DNA of 64,000 nucleotides from Plasmodium brasilianum (taxonomy: Eukaryota > Apicomplexa > Aconoidasida > Haemosporida > Plasmodiidae): contig NC_090124.1 in the NCBI RefSeq assembly GCF_023973825.1, forward strand, positions 1,419,501 through 1,483,500. Reading direction: 5' to 3'. Shown piece by piece: positions 39,848-53,800 of the stretch; within the stretch, counting starts at the first letter, position 1; each line of letters begins with the position of its first letter. The position numbers and the translations under genes were made by a program. The notes below the pieces were generated by a model. The model saw only the letters and a list, made by a program, of their open reading frames with translations. It did not search any database and was not told the DNA's origin.

Positions 39848-42800
39848 TCAATTTGCTCCTTCTATAGAAGACCCCGCTAAGGTCATCTGCCCTACAGTAT
39901 CTTTATTCAAAATGGCATTCAACAGATAGCATTTGATTAAGCTTAAATCATTGTCTATATTGTTTAAGTTGCTATCTAAAATAATTGGTATCAACTTTTG
40001 TGAGAAGGAGTAGCACAATTGATTATTTAAAAAATCAACACTTCTGTTCAATATATAAAATAAAGTTAATTCCTGTTCGTTATTCATTTCTTCACTATAC
40101 AGAGGAATTATCTTGGAAAGGTACTCCCTTTTTTTGTTTTCATCTTTTTCATTTTTTATTTTCTTATATATGTCATCTTCACAATAACTATCTGTACTGT
40201 ATTCACTATCTAAATTGTCTAGATCTTCATTGTGTTTGCCATTATTAGGATTATTATATTTGGCATAACTAGTACCACTGCTTATGGTAGTAGGCTTACC
40301 ACTTAAAATGGGTGCGTCCCTTAAAATATTTTTTCTCAGAACTATCTTCCTAACACCATTATTTACCTCTCTATTTATGTTTACATATGGAGTTATCAAA
40401 AAGTTAAAATAATGTTCAAGAAGAAAGAAAGCATTTGAAAAGCATTGTATACTTGAATTCTTTAAAATAAAATACATAAAAGACTCACAATATTTTAAAC
40501 CACCATGATGAAAAATATTGTAAAGTATTATTTGAAATAGCGTACTATTTACACTACCACCGTTTTTTAAATTATCAAATAATTCATTATTTACTTTTAT
40601 TAACTTTCTTTTTGAAAAATATACATTCAAATCTGTGTAAAATTTACTCATATCTTCTTTGCAAAGGTATAACTTAATATCCGCATCATACAGCATATCG
40701 TCATTTCTTGTATTTGCATCTGAATGTGCATCGCACATGTCGTCCTTATCAGCACGAACACCACTGCTTCCACCATTGCTTCCACCACTGCTGCTAGTAC
40801 CACTTCCAACATTACCACTACGTTGAACAGCTTTTCCTTCATGGGCGTGTCCTCCCTTGCTACAAGATCTAACTCCTTGCCCTTTTTTTACCCCCTCATT
40901 TAAAAAAACTTTTTTAATGTCAAATATAAAATGTTGCTTCCTTTCTATTTTGTTAATAATTTTTTCGCATTGCTTATCGGACAATCTTTTATGTTTATAA
41001 AAATCAAAATCTGCACAAGTGAAGTAATTACAAAAGTCGACCTTTTCGTTTTTATTCTTATTTTTGTTTTTGCTTTTGTTTTCAATTTCGTACTTATTTG
41101 CACTTCCATTTTCGTTTTCATTTTTCCTTTTCGTTTTCGTTAATTTGTGTTCACCCCCTACATAATCCGCATCATGCAAGAAAATAATTTTTGCGCGCCC
41201 CTTATCATAATGCCATTCTTTTTTTCTACTACTCATTTTTACATATTTTGTTTTTTCAATTGAATATGGATTTTCATTAAGTAAAAAATCTTCATACATA
41301 AACATTCCACCATTCATTAATTTATTATACTTATCTGGTATCTTGTTAATAATGACAAGTTCATCTTCATACACCATTTTTTTTATCTTCGCGTATTTCT
41401 CTTGCCATTCTTTAGTTGGATCGACTCTGCTACATGATGTAGTATCCCCAATTTTTTCTTCTTTATCTTTTCCATTTCTATGTTCATAATGTATTTTATT
41501 CATCTCATTCGTCAAACCTGAATTGTCATGTGTGTCTTTTGTCTTAACTAATAAATTTTGGCTTTTATGGATCCCTTTTGTGAAAACCGGTATAGTTGAA
41601 ATTTTTGCACCGTTATCGTAATTATTACCATTGTCATGCATGTAATTTTCCGCACAACTTTTTTTATCATTTTCCTGCTTAACATGCTTCTCCTCATCGA
41701 CGTCCCTATCAGAGGATAGATTCTCCTCCCCCTTGGCTTTGTTCTTACTCTTAAAAATGGTAAAGATGCTTTGTTTTTTCGCTTGAGTGGATTCAATTTT
41801 TTTCACGGACGCTACTTTGCACAAAGGATACTCTTTAACCTCAAATACATTTAACACGTTTGTAGTGATCGGTTGATGCAGTTCAACAATGTCATGACTT
41901 AAGTTAGGTAATAGACTTACCTCTTTCATTTCACATTCATTCGTATCCTTTTCATTATTATTAAAAGTAAAGTCCGAAATGTCTTCTAACTTAAATTGAT
42001 CTAAATACTCTACAACTATTTTTTGATTATCTTGTAAAAGAAAAAAAACATTTGGATCTTTTAAAAATGGAACATTGCCTATTTTACTTTTTCTATATAT
42101 TTTATCTACGTATTTTGTATACATAAATAATGATAAAAAGAAGGTATCTGATTGTCTTGTATTGATTTTATACCCCTCTTTAATGCATAAAATTTTTAAA
42201 TCATTTGAATTTTTATTATTTCCGAAATGTTCATTATGTGTATAAATAATGGCCTCACAAGATTCTGATGAAAGAGAGACCAATATTTTCCATTCACTTA
42301 TATACATACATTTAATAAAATTATTCTTATCAAATTTTTCAAAAAAAAAATCATTTATAGAATAATTAATTCTTCTCATTTCATTATCTTCTATATGTAT
42401 GTCATAGGTAATACTTGTTATATCGTTCGAATCTTTGTATAAAACGACTATAAACAATTTTTTTTTTTTTTTTTTTTTTTTCTTATCAGCTTCTAAAATC
42501 TTGGCACAAATTATACTACAACTATCGTATGTTATATCAATTTCCTTGTTCAGTGGTCCCAAATCGTAAGAACAACTTTTATTTTCATCTTTCAAAATAA
42601 ACGTTTCTTTATCCGAATGGGTGAATAGGAATACCCCGTTCTTCTCATCCATGTTATTTATTGGTCCATCCAATTCCTGACATTCGTACAACATCTTATC
42701 GTTCAAAAAATATATTTTTTCTTCTGCGCTTTGAACCAAGAAGAGAAACTTATCTAAGGGCAAACGGGGAAAAATAACGAAACATCACGGAAATGAGGAA

Positions 42801-43544
42801 AGTCAAAAAAAAAAAAAAAATTAAGAAAAATGTTAAATACACAAAAAATGCAAAAAATCAACCAAAAGAACGTATATGTAACGCACATCCAATCATTTCA
42901 TGTGTTTTGGTTACGCGTCTGAATCTGTTTTCTCTCTTCGCGCATAGTTCATATGCTTCATGTAATTTTATTTTAATTCAGATGGGTCCCTTTTCCCCTT
43001 TTTATGGGAAGAACATGAACAAATACATACACATATATACGAATATACATACATATATATACCCACATATATATGCACACAGGCTTAGACGTATTCATGT
43101 CCATTTTGTCCTACCTATATGCTTCAACCTCTTAATGAGCAGGTCTGTTTTACAGTATAACTTCACTTCATCGGTGGTGTAATCAAACACATAAATGTTT
43201 TGCTTATCCGTGTATATAAAGGATAAATAATCTTCTTTATTATTTTCTATTAATAAAACATTTTCCTCAAATGGTAAGGATTTAATATTTATCTTTTCAT
43301 TCTCATTATCAATTTTGTATAAAAAATCAGAAAGGGAAAATATATGTAAGTTTTTATTAAAATAATATAAACCCTTTTTCTTTACATTACTAATAGCAAA
43401 AATGGCATTACATATTTTCTTTTCTATATTGTGGATTTCCCTTTTTTGTTTTTTCTCTTCCTCTAGCATACAAAAGCAAGCCCCATGCTGAAATTTAAAA
43501 TATTCCGTTTCTTCAATAAACTCAATTTCGTTAATTTCTACCAT
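39848..43544 (-). CDS. Unknown beta-rich (propeller-like) protein, two exons (1,111 aa)
   Basis: Function not recognised. Exons on the minus strand are 43544-43115 and 42753-39848. The 361-bp intron has GTAGGA...CCTTAG borders, and the phase-1 junction rebuilds an Asp codon. The first 400 or so residues are short alternating beta-type strands with recurring aromatic and small-residue patterns (IYVFDYTTDEV, FLFTHSDKETF, IIYTHNEH), which suggests a WD40-like or other beta-propeller, although no canonical Trp-Asp repeats are visible. A 9-residue Lys run (poly-T 42463-42481 on the plus strand) interrupts it. The middle is Lys/Asn/Glu-rich, with a Gly/Ser tract near 40760-40830. The last 250 residues are helical. 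Such a layout occurs in nucleoporins and ribosome-assembly factors, but nothing here decides between them. Exon structure is fairly sure; function is not. Confidence 0.82.
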
Positions 43545-44559
43545 CCTGCTCTATCTTTTCATTTGATTAGTAGGTTTAGCTGTCACTCCTCATATTAAGA
43601 AGCCGCATATTATTTAATCGCATAATATATATATATATATATGCATATAGTTATACATACGTACATACATATAACTGTGTAAAGGTAATTACCATTTTTT
43701 AATTAAAAAAAAAAAAAAAAAAAAGCATAGATTCGCGGATTAAGCTTTATCTCCTACTTTCACCAAAAGTAATATGACCAAAGTACTAGTAATTTTTTAT
43801 AACATAATTTTTTTACCATTTTTTAATAAAATAATGAAGATAAAAAGTATACATACAAATATTGCTTAATATATATATATATATATGCATACGTATATTT
43901 ATTCAATTTATAGTATGAATTATTTTAGTAGTTCATATGAAAACGTTTTTCCTGATTTTTTCAGAAAAAAATTAAAAAAATAAAACTAAACAAGTGTAAA
44001 TTAAGCAGAACAAGAAGCAAAGTAGGAAAAACTACGCAAACTAAGCAAAACTAAACAGCTAATTAAGCAAACTAGGCAAAACTAAACAGCTAATTAAGCA
44101 AACTAGGCAAAACTAAACAGCTAATTAAGCAAACTAGGCAAAACTAAACATCGCTAATTTAGCAAACTAAACAAAACTAAACATAGCTAAATGAGCAAAA
44201 CTATATAAAACTAAATTAAATTAAACATGAGAAAACAAAAGAGTTGCAAATGCAAATAAAAAAAAAACGCAAGAAAAATATGAACACGTCAGGTATTTCA
44301 AAAAAGTAATTTTTTTTAAGTAAAAAGCAAACAAACACACATCAATGCTGCGCATACATATATGCATACATACATATATATATATGTGCAGCATAATTAA
44401 AGGAATGACTGCAATTATTAAAAAGGGGAAAAAATGTAAGAAAAAATATGAGAAAAAATATGAGAAAAAATATAAGAAAAAGTAAGGGCTTTCATGTTAA
44501 GCAAAAAAATAAAAATGATAACACTGTAAAGGCGCGATGTTGTTTAACCAGTACACACA

Positions 44560-44604
<45 letters not shown>

Positions 44605-44690
44605 GCATACCCCTATACGTACATGTACATACTTACGTACATATGTATATATCTACTATGCGCATGTTTGTGTTTCCTAGTGGCAATCTC
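43545..44690. other. Intergenic region between two minus-strand genes
   Basis: Upstream of the beta-rich gene and downstream of the YqgF-like gene. It contains (TA)n tracts (43626-43641, 44563-44600), poly-A runs and a 30-bp minisatellite (about 44041-44215). No gene is seen. Confidence 0.6.
44041..44215. repeat. 30-bp minisatellite
   Basis: The unit has AAACTAAACAGCTAATTAAG followed by CAAACTAGGC, about three and a half good copies, then decayed copies. It lies in noncoding DNA. Confidence 0.88.
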
Positions 44691-46080
44691 TTATTTCTTC
44701 ATATGAAATATGTAATTAACGTTTCTCGATGGCAAAAGAAAAAAATTTTGATTACGTTCATAATATTTCAAAAAGTAATGTAATAAATAGCAGGATGATA
44801 AACTATCTCTTCTATTTTTACAATTTCTGTTATAAAATTTTGAAAATAAAGTATTATTATCGTCCTTTACTTTGGTTACCATATTTTTTAATGAAAAGTT
44901 TAAAGTATTATTTGCATTTTCTTTTTTTATGTCCAATTTTGTTCCATTCGAAAAAAATTTATAATTTTCAAAATAACTAATTTGTTCTCTTTTATAAATA
45001 TCATCCTTTTTTAATGTAATTAATTCATCTCTTACTTCAAAAGAAACTTTTTCAGCATACTTTTCTCTTTTTCCGTTAATTTCATTCATAAAATAGCAAA
45101 TGTGTCTTCCTATATCACTTGCCAGCTTGTTCATGTGCGGTCTACAAAGTTGAGGTGTAATAATGTGCATGAGCACGTATGTAAGACATGTTTATATATA
45201 AAGTGTATTTTGTATAAAAATATTTCGCTGTGCTTTGTTGCATCCACGCATTTTATTTTTATTTTATACAGAATTTCATAGGTGGATACACACACATACA
45301 CAAACGCACAAAAGCACAAACGCATAAACGAACGAACGAATATGCCCACCCATGTGTTACATTTCTCTCTTGTAATTTTTGTATAACCCGTTGCACCCGA
45401 TGATTACGAGGATGTTGCTATTATAAATGAATTCAAATAAATAATGAAAAAAGGAAAAGAAATTATAAATATAGCTTTTAAAGTAAACGGCATAAAATAG
45501 AACGACATTCTTCTTTATGGGTAAATCAAAATTATTGCTATATATTAAATTTTTATGTCTTGACATAATTTTTTCATATATGTACTTGCTTTTTGATAAA
45601 ATGCACAATCCTATGTTAAAAAGTAAATGAATACATGCTAATGAGATGTACATGCAGGAAAATGCATGCGTGCGAATGTGCAAATGGAGTATTATTATGA
45701 ATATATATATACACGTGCACACGTACACTTTTGCATATTTGGAAAAGGCTTATAACGTTACCCATAAAGCTATATCCATAGTCAATTGATATAATACTGT
45801 AATTATTTAGGGGGAAATTGTCAATCTCAACTGTATTCTCATTTATGTTTACATTTGAAAGCTTCCAATTGTTTGGTATAGAAATATTATAATTTAGAAT
45901 GTTAGTACAAATTTTGTTTTTACTTTTTCTTTTTCTATTTTTTGAAACATTTTTTATTATAAATGTTATAAAAGGGTAAAACATGTTGTTTGATTTTCCC
46001 TTTTTTTTTCTACAAAATAATAATGTAGATTTATGCAAAATTAGATAAAACAGGGTAAAATAAAAAAACCCTTTGTTCAT
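44691..46080 (-). CDS. YqgF/RuvX-like RNase H-fold protein with apicoplast-type leader, three exons (339 aa)
   Basis: Exons on the minus strand are 46080-45762, 45610-45361 and 45141-44691. Phases 1 and 2 join in frame across GT-AG introns, and the first junction restores a Gly codon. The joined protein shows the three YqgF/RuvX motifs in order: IDYGYSFMG (about 98-106; D.G with I/V-G spacing), the strand-and-Gly motif VIIGCNGLY (about 178), and VRDELITLKKDDI, matching the DER.(S/T)T acidic motif. Family members act as Holliday-junction resolvase-like nucleases or in 16S rRNA 5'-end maturation in bacteria. The N-terminus is a hydrophobic signal-like segment ending near residue 24, followed by a basic Lys/Asn/Arg-rich stretch, as expected for a bipartite apicoplast leader. 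A hydrophobic insert lies between the first two motifs (about 140-175). The family call is from motif reading; the location is inference. Confidence 0.72.
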
Positions 46081-46148
46081 TTTTTTTTGTTTTCTTTTCT
46101 TTAAATTTTTTTTTGTCTTTTTATATCTTTTTTTTTTTTCCCCTTTTG

Positions 46149-47033
46149 TTATTCATTTTTCTTCTCATTTAGCTGAACAATTCTTGGAACAAATGATAAA
46201 ACGCTCTTTATATCTGTTATGGGGAAACAAAACATAAAAATGCGTAATCTCTATATAATACGCGCGCTTGAATATGCACTTGTACATGTATTGTACAGGT
46301 AAGTGTACATGTAATTGTACAGGTATATGTACATGTAATTGTGCAGATAGTTGTACATGTAATTGTGCAGATAGTTGTACATGTAATTGTGTAGATAGTT
46401 GTACATGTAATTGTACAGGTAAGTGTACATGTAATTGTACAGGTATATGTACATGCAATTGTACAGGTATATGTACATGCAATTGTACAGGTATATGTAC
46501 ATGCAATTGTACAGGTATATGTACATGCAATTGTACAGGTATATGTACATGCAATTGTACAGGTATATGTACATGCAATTGTACAGGTAAATCTATATAC
46601 ATATGCTCACAAATGATTCATTCACAAAGACAGCTGTTCAATAAAAATTCAAAAAGTTGTCATTTATCATGTCTTTTTTCCTACTTGTGTTATCTTTTAA
46701 ATCTTCATAGTTTCTCTTTTTCTGGTTAATACTGATTTTTTTACCTATTTTATATATATCAAAAACATTATAACATAACACGAACAAAAAAAAAAAAAAA
46801 ATGTTCATATGAACGAATATAATATTTTGGTAAGTACGCATATGCATTAGGTATACATGTATTTGTGTATGTACGTATGTATTCACGTATGTATGAATAT
46901 GATAACATGTGTATGTACTACTGTACACTCTTTTTTTTCCTATTTCAAAGTTACCTTGTTCATTTTTTTGTGCTACTTTACAAACTTCTTCCTTATTATT
47001 TTGGCTGTTTTTCATTTCTCTCTTTGTATTCAT
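46149..47033 (-). CDS. Tentative small protein, three exons (67 aa), unknown
   Basis: Proposed exons on the minus strand are 47033-46955, 46744-46685 and 46213-46149. Donors are GTAACT and GTAGGA; acceptors are AAAATAG and ATAACAG. Both junctions are phase 1 and the reading frame closes with TAA. The product is hydrophilic and basic, with one short hydrophobic patch near the end (SVLSFVPRIVQL). I do not recognise it. Its stop lies only 68 bp before the start of the YqgF-like gene on the same strand. The exons may therefore instead be a spliced 5' leader or upstream frame of that gene. The second intron is largely made of a 24-bp minisatellite. RNA data would settle it. Confidence 0.4.
46288..46592. 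repeat. 24-bp minisatellite in a putative intron
   Basis: The unit is about TACAGGTATATGTACATGCA plus ATTG, roughly thirteen copies, with an older variant block (GTGCAGATAGTTGTACATGT) in the middle. It opens spurious Cys/Thr-rich and Tyr-rich frames on both strands. Confidence 0.93.
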
Positions 47034-47880
47034 GAGTTGGTATTTAGCTATATTTTACATGTATAAATGTATGCATACATATTTACATAAACATAAGCAT
47101 ATATCTATATAAATTTTATATTCAATATTTTGTTATTTTGGTCCTTTTTAAATAATACATTTATCCTCATACAAATTCGCAAAAACGATACAGTTACTTA
47201 AAATTATAATTAGTGTTTTATGATAAAATGTAAAAAAAAAAAAAAAAATTAAAAAAAAAAAAGTAAGCAGAAGCAATAATGTTCAGTTCCGAGAAGAAAA
47301 AAAAAGCAAAATGAAAATGAGGATATGAATAAGGATATTAATGAGGATATGAATGATGATATGAATGAGGATATGAATGAGAATATGAATGAGGATATGA
47401 ATGAGAATATGAATGAGGATATGAATGAGAATATGAATGAGGATATGAATGAGGATAAAAATGAGGATATGAATGAGAATAAAAATGAGGATATGAATGA
47501 GAATAAGTGAGAATATTAATCAAAATTAAAATGGGGATATGCATGATATTAAAATACATTTATGTTCATATTTCACATATATTTGTACTTAGATATATAC
47601 ATACATTTACACTTTTGTATTATGAATGTATGTACGTAAAAATTAAATATGAGGAAAAAAGAAGGAAAAAAGGATACGAAGAAAAAAAAGCCATATTACA
47701 TACGACATTGTGTAAATTTATACATACATTTATGTATGCAGTATATACATAATTTATATCAAAATAGTAAAGGAAGGAATCATTAACAATTGTACAATAA
47801 TTTTGTTTTGTTTTGTTTTTTGTTTGGTTCAGTTCAGTTCAGCTTTTTTTTTTTTTTTTTTTTTTTTTCCGTTTGTAAAT
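47034..47880. other. Head-to-head intergenic region before the FPL-domain gene
   Basis: Separates the minus-strand tentative gene from the plus-strand FPL-domain gene. It contains poly-A runs (47233-47265), a 12-bp minisatellite (about 47322-47506), TATA-rich sequence and a 24-T run (47845-47868) just before the start codon at 47881. Confidence 0.6.
47322..47506. repeat. 12-bp minisatellite, coding-like but intergenic
   Basis: The unit is GATATGAATGAG or AATATGAATGAG, about fifteen copies. The unit length is divisible by three, so it reads as an NEDM/NENM repeat, but no flanking coding sequence or splice context supports a gene. Confidence 0.9.
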
Positions 47881-50800
47881 ATGTGGAATGTATTTAACTT
47901 CAACAATTTTGATGATAAATTAAAAAACCTAAAAAATGAAAAAGAAATATATACTCATGAAGACTTAAGGTATGAAAACAAAATGAAACAAGAAAAGTCT
48001 ATACTCAAGTGTGTCATGTAGCTCCCACAGTACTATGTTTTGTGATCAACCGTGTGATATGTCTTTCAGTGTTGTACATATATATGCATATGTGTACGCA
48101 CCTACTTATACATGTATTCACGTGTTTACCTGTATTTCCCGCTCTTTGTAGATACTACTTTGAAAAATTAGTAAGAATAAACTTAAATAATGTTAACATA
48201 AATAATTTCATCGAACTATTAAGGAAAATTACGCAAATAACAATATGGGGGGATAAATATGATGATCAAATTTTTCAGTAATACATAAATAGAAGGAAAA
48301 ACAAAAACTTAATAATGATAATAGTAACTGTAGTGACAATAGTAGCTGTAGTGACTGTAGTGACTGTAGTGACGACAGTGACTATAGTAACTATAATGAT
48401 GATAATAATAAAGTGCAAATGCTTTTTTTTTTTTTTTTTTTTTTTTTTCTGAAATCTATTTGTTGCATGGACGATATAAAAAATTAAAACATTGTACGGG
48501 TAAATATAAGAGTATATATTTATATATACTTATCTGTTCTTTTATTTTTTCCTTTTTTTTAAGGTACTTTTGTGAAGATAATATTTTCAATCATTTTATT
48601 TATTTACTTAGACAAAAAATAAATAAAAATATCAGGATTCAAATATATCAGTCCCTGACCTTGTTAATACAAAACCTGCAGAAGGATATATCATTGTGTA
48701 ATAATTCAGGAGCGGAGAGAACATAATCATTGCACGGATGAATAAATGCGCATATGCATACAAGTACATAAGTGCAAGTACATACGTGCAAGTACTTACG
48801 TGCAAGTACATACGTGCAAGTACATACGTGCAAGTACATACGTGCAAGTACATACGTGCAAGTACATACGTGCAAGTACATACGTGCAAGAACATACGTG
48901 CAAGAACATACGTGCAAGAACATACGTGCAAGTACACACATGTATATTTATGCACGTATATCTGTGCGCATATCTACATATGAGAGCGCAAAATAGTGCA
49001 TCATCAAGCATTATCGTAGGCACACAACAGTACATATGTTCATCCTACCTTTTTACAGACTACATATTTAGTAACAACAAAATAAACAATTTAATTTATA
49101 CAACGTTCATTTATCAAGATGACGAAATAATGCCCTATTACATTTCAATTATTAAGTCCATCTCGTTTTTTCTTAACTACCACACGTCCAAGTTCTTTTT
49201 TAACGAAGTAAAAAACAAGGAAAAGTTTCTCTCCGCGTATTTGCATATATACTCATATGCATGTACATATGAGTATACATAAGTGTACGTGCGCAATGAA
49301 TTTTAGATTCTCCAAGAGTGTTAATATTTGTGTTAATTTTGTTTTTTTTCCTGTATTTATACTTTTATTTTTGCATTTATTTTTATTTAATTTTTTTTTT
49401 TTTTTTTTTCATGAAGAAGAGTATGAAATTCCCCCTGTACACAGAGTCGCTACGGTTGTACAAATTCAATGATATAATCACAAGGACATACGTAAAAAAT
49501 ATTGTTCTGAACATTTTAAAAAGTATGTCCAGCTATGTGTGCAAATGCATGTACATGTGTGTACGTGTGTGCACATGTATGTATGTATTTATACATGCAT
49601 GTACATGTTTGTGCATTTTTTTCTTCCTTTACGTTTATACATCTTATATATACATGTGCCTTTTTCGTTTATGGGTCTGTATGCTCTGCGGTTTTGCTGT
49701 ACTAATAAATGGTAGTCGACATAGATAACAGAGAGTACTTGTTAGCCGATTATTTATCAGTAAAATGTTGATTGAATCCATTTTTCTTCTTACAGTTGAG
49801 GATGAGGGGATAGAAAATTTAATTATCTTGCGCTCGTCATTTTTCACTGTGCTAGTTTGCTATTTGAGGAACCATATAATTAAGATGAATAAAATATATG
49901 CAAAAATTAAAGAATCTGAAAAATTAAGAAAACAATTTAATATTTATTTAGATGAAATTGATGATGTTTTATATTTTTTTGAAGACATGCTTAATTGTGA
50001 AAAGAAAAGAATTAATGATATGCTAGTAGTAAAACTTTTAATTTATTTTTATTTCCCAATTATTGGTTCATTTCATAGTTCTATATATTTCGATGGAATA
50101 AATTCTGAATGTGATAAGAATTTGCAAAATTCTGTTAAAAGAGAAGAAGAAATATGTAGAAAAAATAATGCATATGGTGCTCCTAATAAACAAGTAAACT
50201 GTAACAGTATTGATTTTGTCTATTTTTCAAATCAGAAGTCTAGTGATTATGAAAAGGAAGCAAGTAATAAGGAGGAGATTATCATTTTAAAGAAGGGTTT
50301 GTCATGTGAGCAGGATGAAAATGGAGGGGTAACTTGTATCGAAAGTGGAAATAAAAAAGTTCAGCAAAATAGCACCCACCTTCAGGAAACAAAAGAGTGC
50401 AAAAATGATTCCAATTTGGTGGAAGAACAGTATATGGATGAGAACCAGTACGAAGCGGAACCGCTGCATTCGATGCAACTGGAACTACCTCAAGAAGAAC
50501 TGACTCATGAACGGATAGAGAACCTTGAATACCTAGCGAAACAAGGTGAACAAACAACTGAGCAAGAGACAAGTACAGACGGAAAGGCAAATGAAAATAT
50601 ATGTCCCATTGCTCTAGATAGATTAGAAAGTATTAATTATGATAATAACATCCCCTTTTTAAAATTAGTTCATGATAATTTGAAGAATAACAAAAATTTT
50701 GATTTTTGTAAAAGTCTGTCATCAAATGAATCATCGGTTCACTCAAGCATGAGTAATATAGAAATCGGACAGGAATTAAAAAGTGAGGGGGGAATAGTAC

Positions 50801-53800
50801 GTAGCAGTGGGGAACTGCAGAACTTGACGAACACGGGAGGAGAAAAGAAAGAGAATGAAAATATTGTTAAAACACAAAATACGAATAACAAAAAAAAGAA
50901 CAAAAAAGGTGATAGTGCGTATGAGTTTCTCTATTTTAGAGGAAGAAATAGCTCAAAGAAAGGACAAAGTATAGAAATAGCAAGTGCTCAAGGAAATAAG
51001 AAAGATATAATGGGTAATGATAATGCTGATAATGTTGGAAATACATATGATGATATTGATGATGATGACACAATAAATGCTAACAGACAGACAGATACAG
51101 TAGTACCAACAGGAGATGCAACGGCAGCAGCAACAGACAGTAACAGTAATAGTAACAGCAATGATACAAGTTTTGTAAAGGAAGATGAAATGAAAATCTC
51201 TTATTGCAGGAGGAGGAAAAAAAAAATATACATCCAGCTAAATGCAACGAGTGGAATATTGCACAAAAAAAAAAAAAAAAAGATTAGAAGTAGTACGAAC
51301 GACAATGATGGTGAGCATAGTAACGCTAATGGGAATGCAAGCGGTAATGCAAGCGGTAATGCAAGCGGTAATGCAAGCGGTAATGCAAGCGGTAATGCAA
51401 GCGGTAATGCAAGCGGTAATGCAAGCGGTAATGCAAGCGGTAATGTAGGTGATAATGCGAGCGATAATGCGAATGATAATACAAACGGAAGTGTGAATTA
51501 CTCCTTTCTAAGGTATGATAACGAACTTTCGGAGTTAAAAAAATTACTAAACAACAACAATCTATTAGATGAATTGAAGAAGAAGAACAACGACTTGTGC
51601 GATTTATGCCACGTGGAAATACCAACTCTACAAAAAAAAGTAACATTAGATAATAATATTAATAGTGATATATATAAATACTTATTTAATTTTAACTGTT
51701 TTACTTTAAGCGTGTTAAATCATTACAATGAAAAATTAAGTATAACAAATATTTTTTATAATATATTTAAGGTAAGTTTGTTTTTCCATCCATTATGCTA
51801 TATTAATTCCTTTAAGAATTTTTCCTTATTATACAATTACCTTATTAACACTACTTTGTCATTATTTATTCTTATTCGTTCGCTTAATATTCTAAAAAAT
51901 GATAAGATAAATAAAATTGTGTATTCACTTATATTTGATGAATATATTAATGCACACTTTTTACATAAAATATTATCAAACGAGTTGAGAGATCCTTATT
52001 TTTACAACTACTTTTTTGACCCACACAAAAAAATGAATATTAACAAAAACCCAAGTGATGATATAGAATTTGAAAATATATACTGCTCCTCCATTGACCA
52101 CCTATTGCCTCAATATAACAAAGAAGAGGAGAGTGTTTACTTGAGGCTTGTCAATAGCTATTACAATGAAATTGCGTACCAGAGGGGCGAACCTGTTAGT
52201 GGAGGGGTAGACGTGAAGGAAGTAAACGTAAAGGAAGTAAACGTAAAGGAAGCAGATGTGAAAGGGATAGACTCGAATGGAGTAGGCTCTAATGGGCTAG
52301 ACCCGAATGGGGTAGACGAAATGGGAGAAGTCCAAAAGGAACAACAGGGGAGCGAAAATGGGGAAGGCAAAATAAATAACCCGTTAGAAAGAAACGATGA
52401 TAGCTTGAGGAAGTACAACGAGTTAAGCAACCCTATACTGTTAAATTTTTTATTATTGACTAATATGCAAAAAGAAAAAAATATAAAAAAATGTGAAAAA
52501 GATAATATAAAAAATAAAATTTCAGATATATATCTCTTATTAAGCATTCAGTTTGTTCATAATTATATTAAGAATTTCGCTGGTGATATAAATAATATAG
52601 ATATACCATTTTTTAAAGTTTCCGATTATAATTGTGTTTACGTTTTTTGGAGTATTATAAATGTTCATATAAATAATTTATATCTTCGAATTATTACCTT
52701 AAAACTGTTAATTAATTTGACCTTGTTATATATCGACAAAATACCTGACAAAAATTCGTGCATTAATTTTTCAACGCCTTTATTAAATTTAATAAAAAAG
52801 GTTAGTTAAAAAAAAATCATTGTTGAAAGATTACAGCGAGGAATGTGACTATGTGTATACAGAAGTTTTGGGTGGACGTACGCGCATTTACATACATACA
52901 TACATACATGCATACGTACATGAACATATTTATATGTACGCACACAAGTACATATATACATACATACATAAGTACATGCTTACACATGTACACGCTTACC
53001 CACTTGCATATGTTCGTTTGCGAGAACTTTTACAGATTAAGAATAAACTGGCAAACAAAATTAAAAATATCATCGGAAAAATGGAATACAAAGTATGCCA
53101 GATCTTTTGGGTAATCTTGTACTTCATTAAATTCTGAACTGTTCATGTTTTTTTTGTTTTTTTTTTTTTTTTTTTCTTGTCCCATTTAGATACCTAATAA
53201 TTTGTGTTCCCCAATTGGATTTTATACTATACTATTTTGTCATATTTCATTTTTATTTTTAATTTCTTTTTCCCTGTTTTTAAATATCATTTCGATAGGA
53301 GGAAAGCAAAATATATGAAAACTGTGCTCAGGAAAAAATTAATATTTGTAGGGATTCCATTTTAACAAATATTGTCAATGATATGGGAGGTATTTTGAGA
53401 AAAAAAAAAAAAAAAGAAAAAAAAGGATTAAGAAAAAGATGAAAAAATGGAGCGTTAATTTAGAAAATTTATGTTTACCATTTTGACGTTAATCTAATTT
53501 TCGATGTGCACACTGTGGAGTAGACCCAAATATGTTACGCTATAAATTTTTTTTTTTTTTTTTTTTTGCAGCCTCAGAAGACAATCACTTTTTATGTTAT
53601 CCCGTTTCTCAAATTGAAATATACCGGCGAAATGTTCATGTAGGATTTATATTCATAGTCGAAAAAAAAAAAAAAACAAACCGCCTTTTTCCTATTTTTT
53701 TTATTTTTAACCCCTACATTGTGTATGCACATAAAATTTTTGTTACACTATCTTGAGTTGTTTTCCCGTACACATTTATATGTTCAATTGTTTATATGTT

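Noticed and set aside
44448..44783. Plus-strand frame of 111 codons
   Set aside because: Composed of AAAAATATGAGA repeats and a TA tract, then antisense to the last exon of the YqgF-like gene.
46165..46729. Cys/Thr-rich (plus) and Tyr- or Val/His-rich (minus) repeat proteins
   Set aside because: Translations of the 24-bp minisatellite lying in the putative intron of the small minus-strand gene.
47325..47510. NEDM/NENM repeat frame as a small acidic protein
   Set aside because: A 12-bp minisatellite in a spacer, with no unique coding sequence or splice partner; the reverse strand is open too.
48632..49282. Several frames on both strands around 48650-49280
   Set aside because: Made by the 14-bp array in intron 3 of the FPL-domain gene; only the segments 48564-48697 and 49059-49207 match the protein family.
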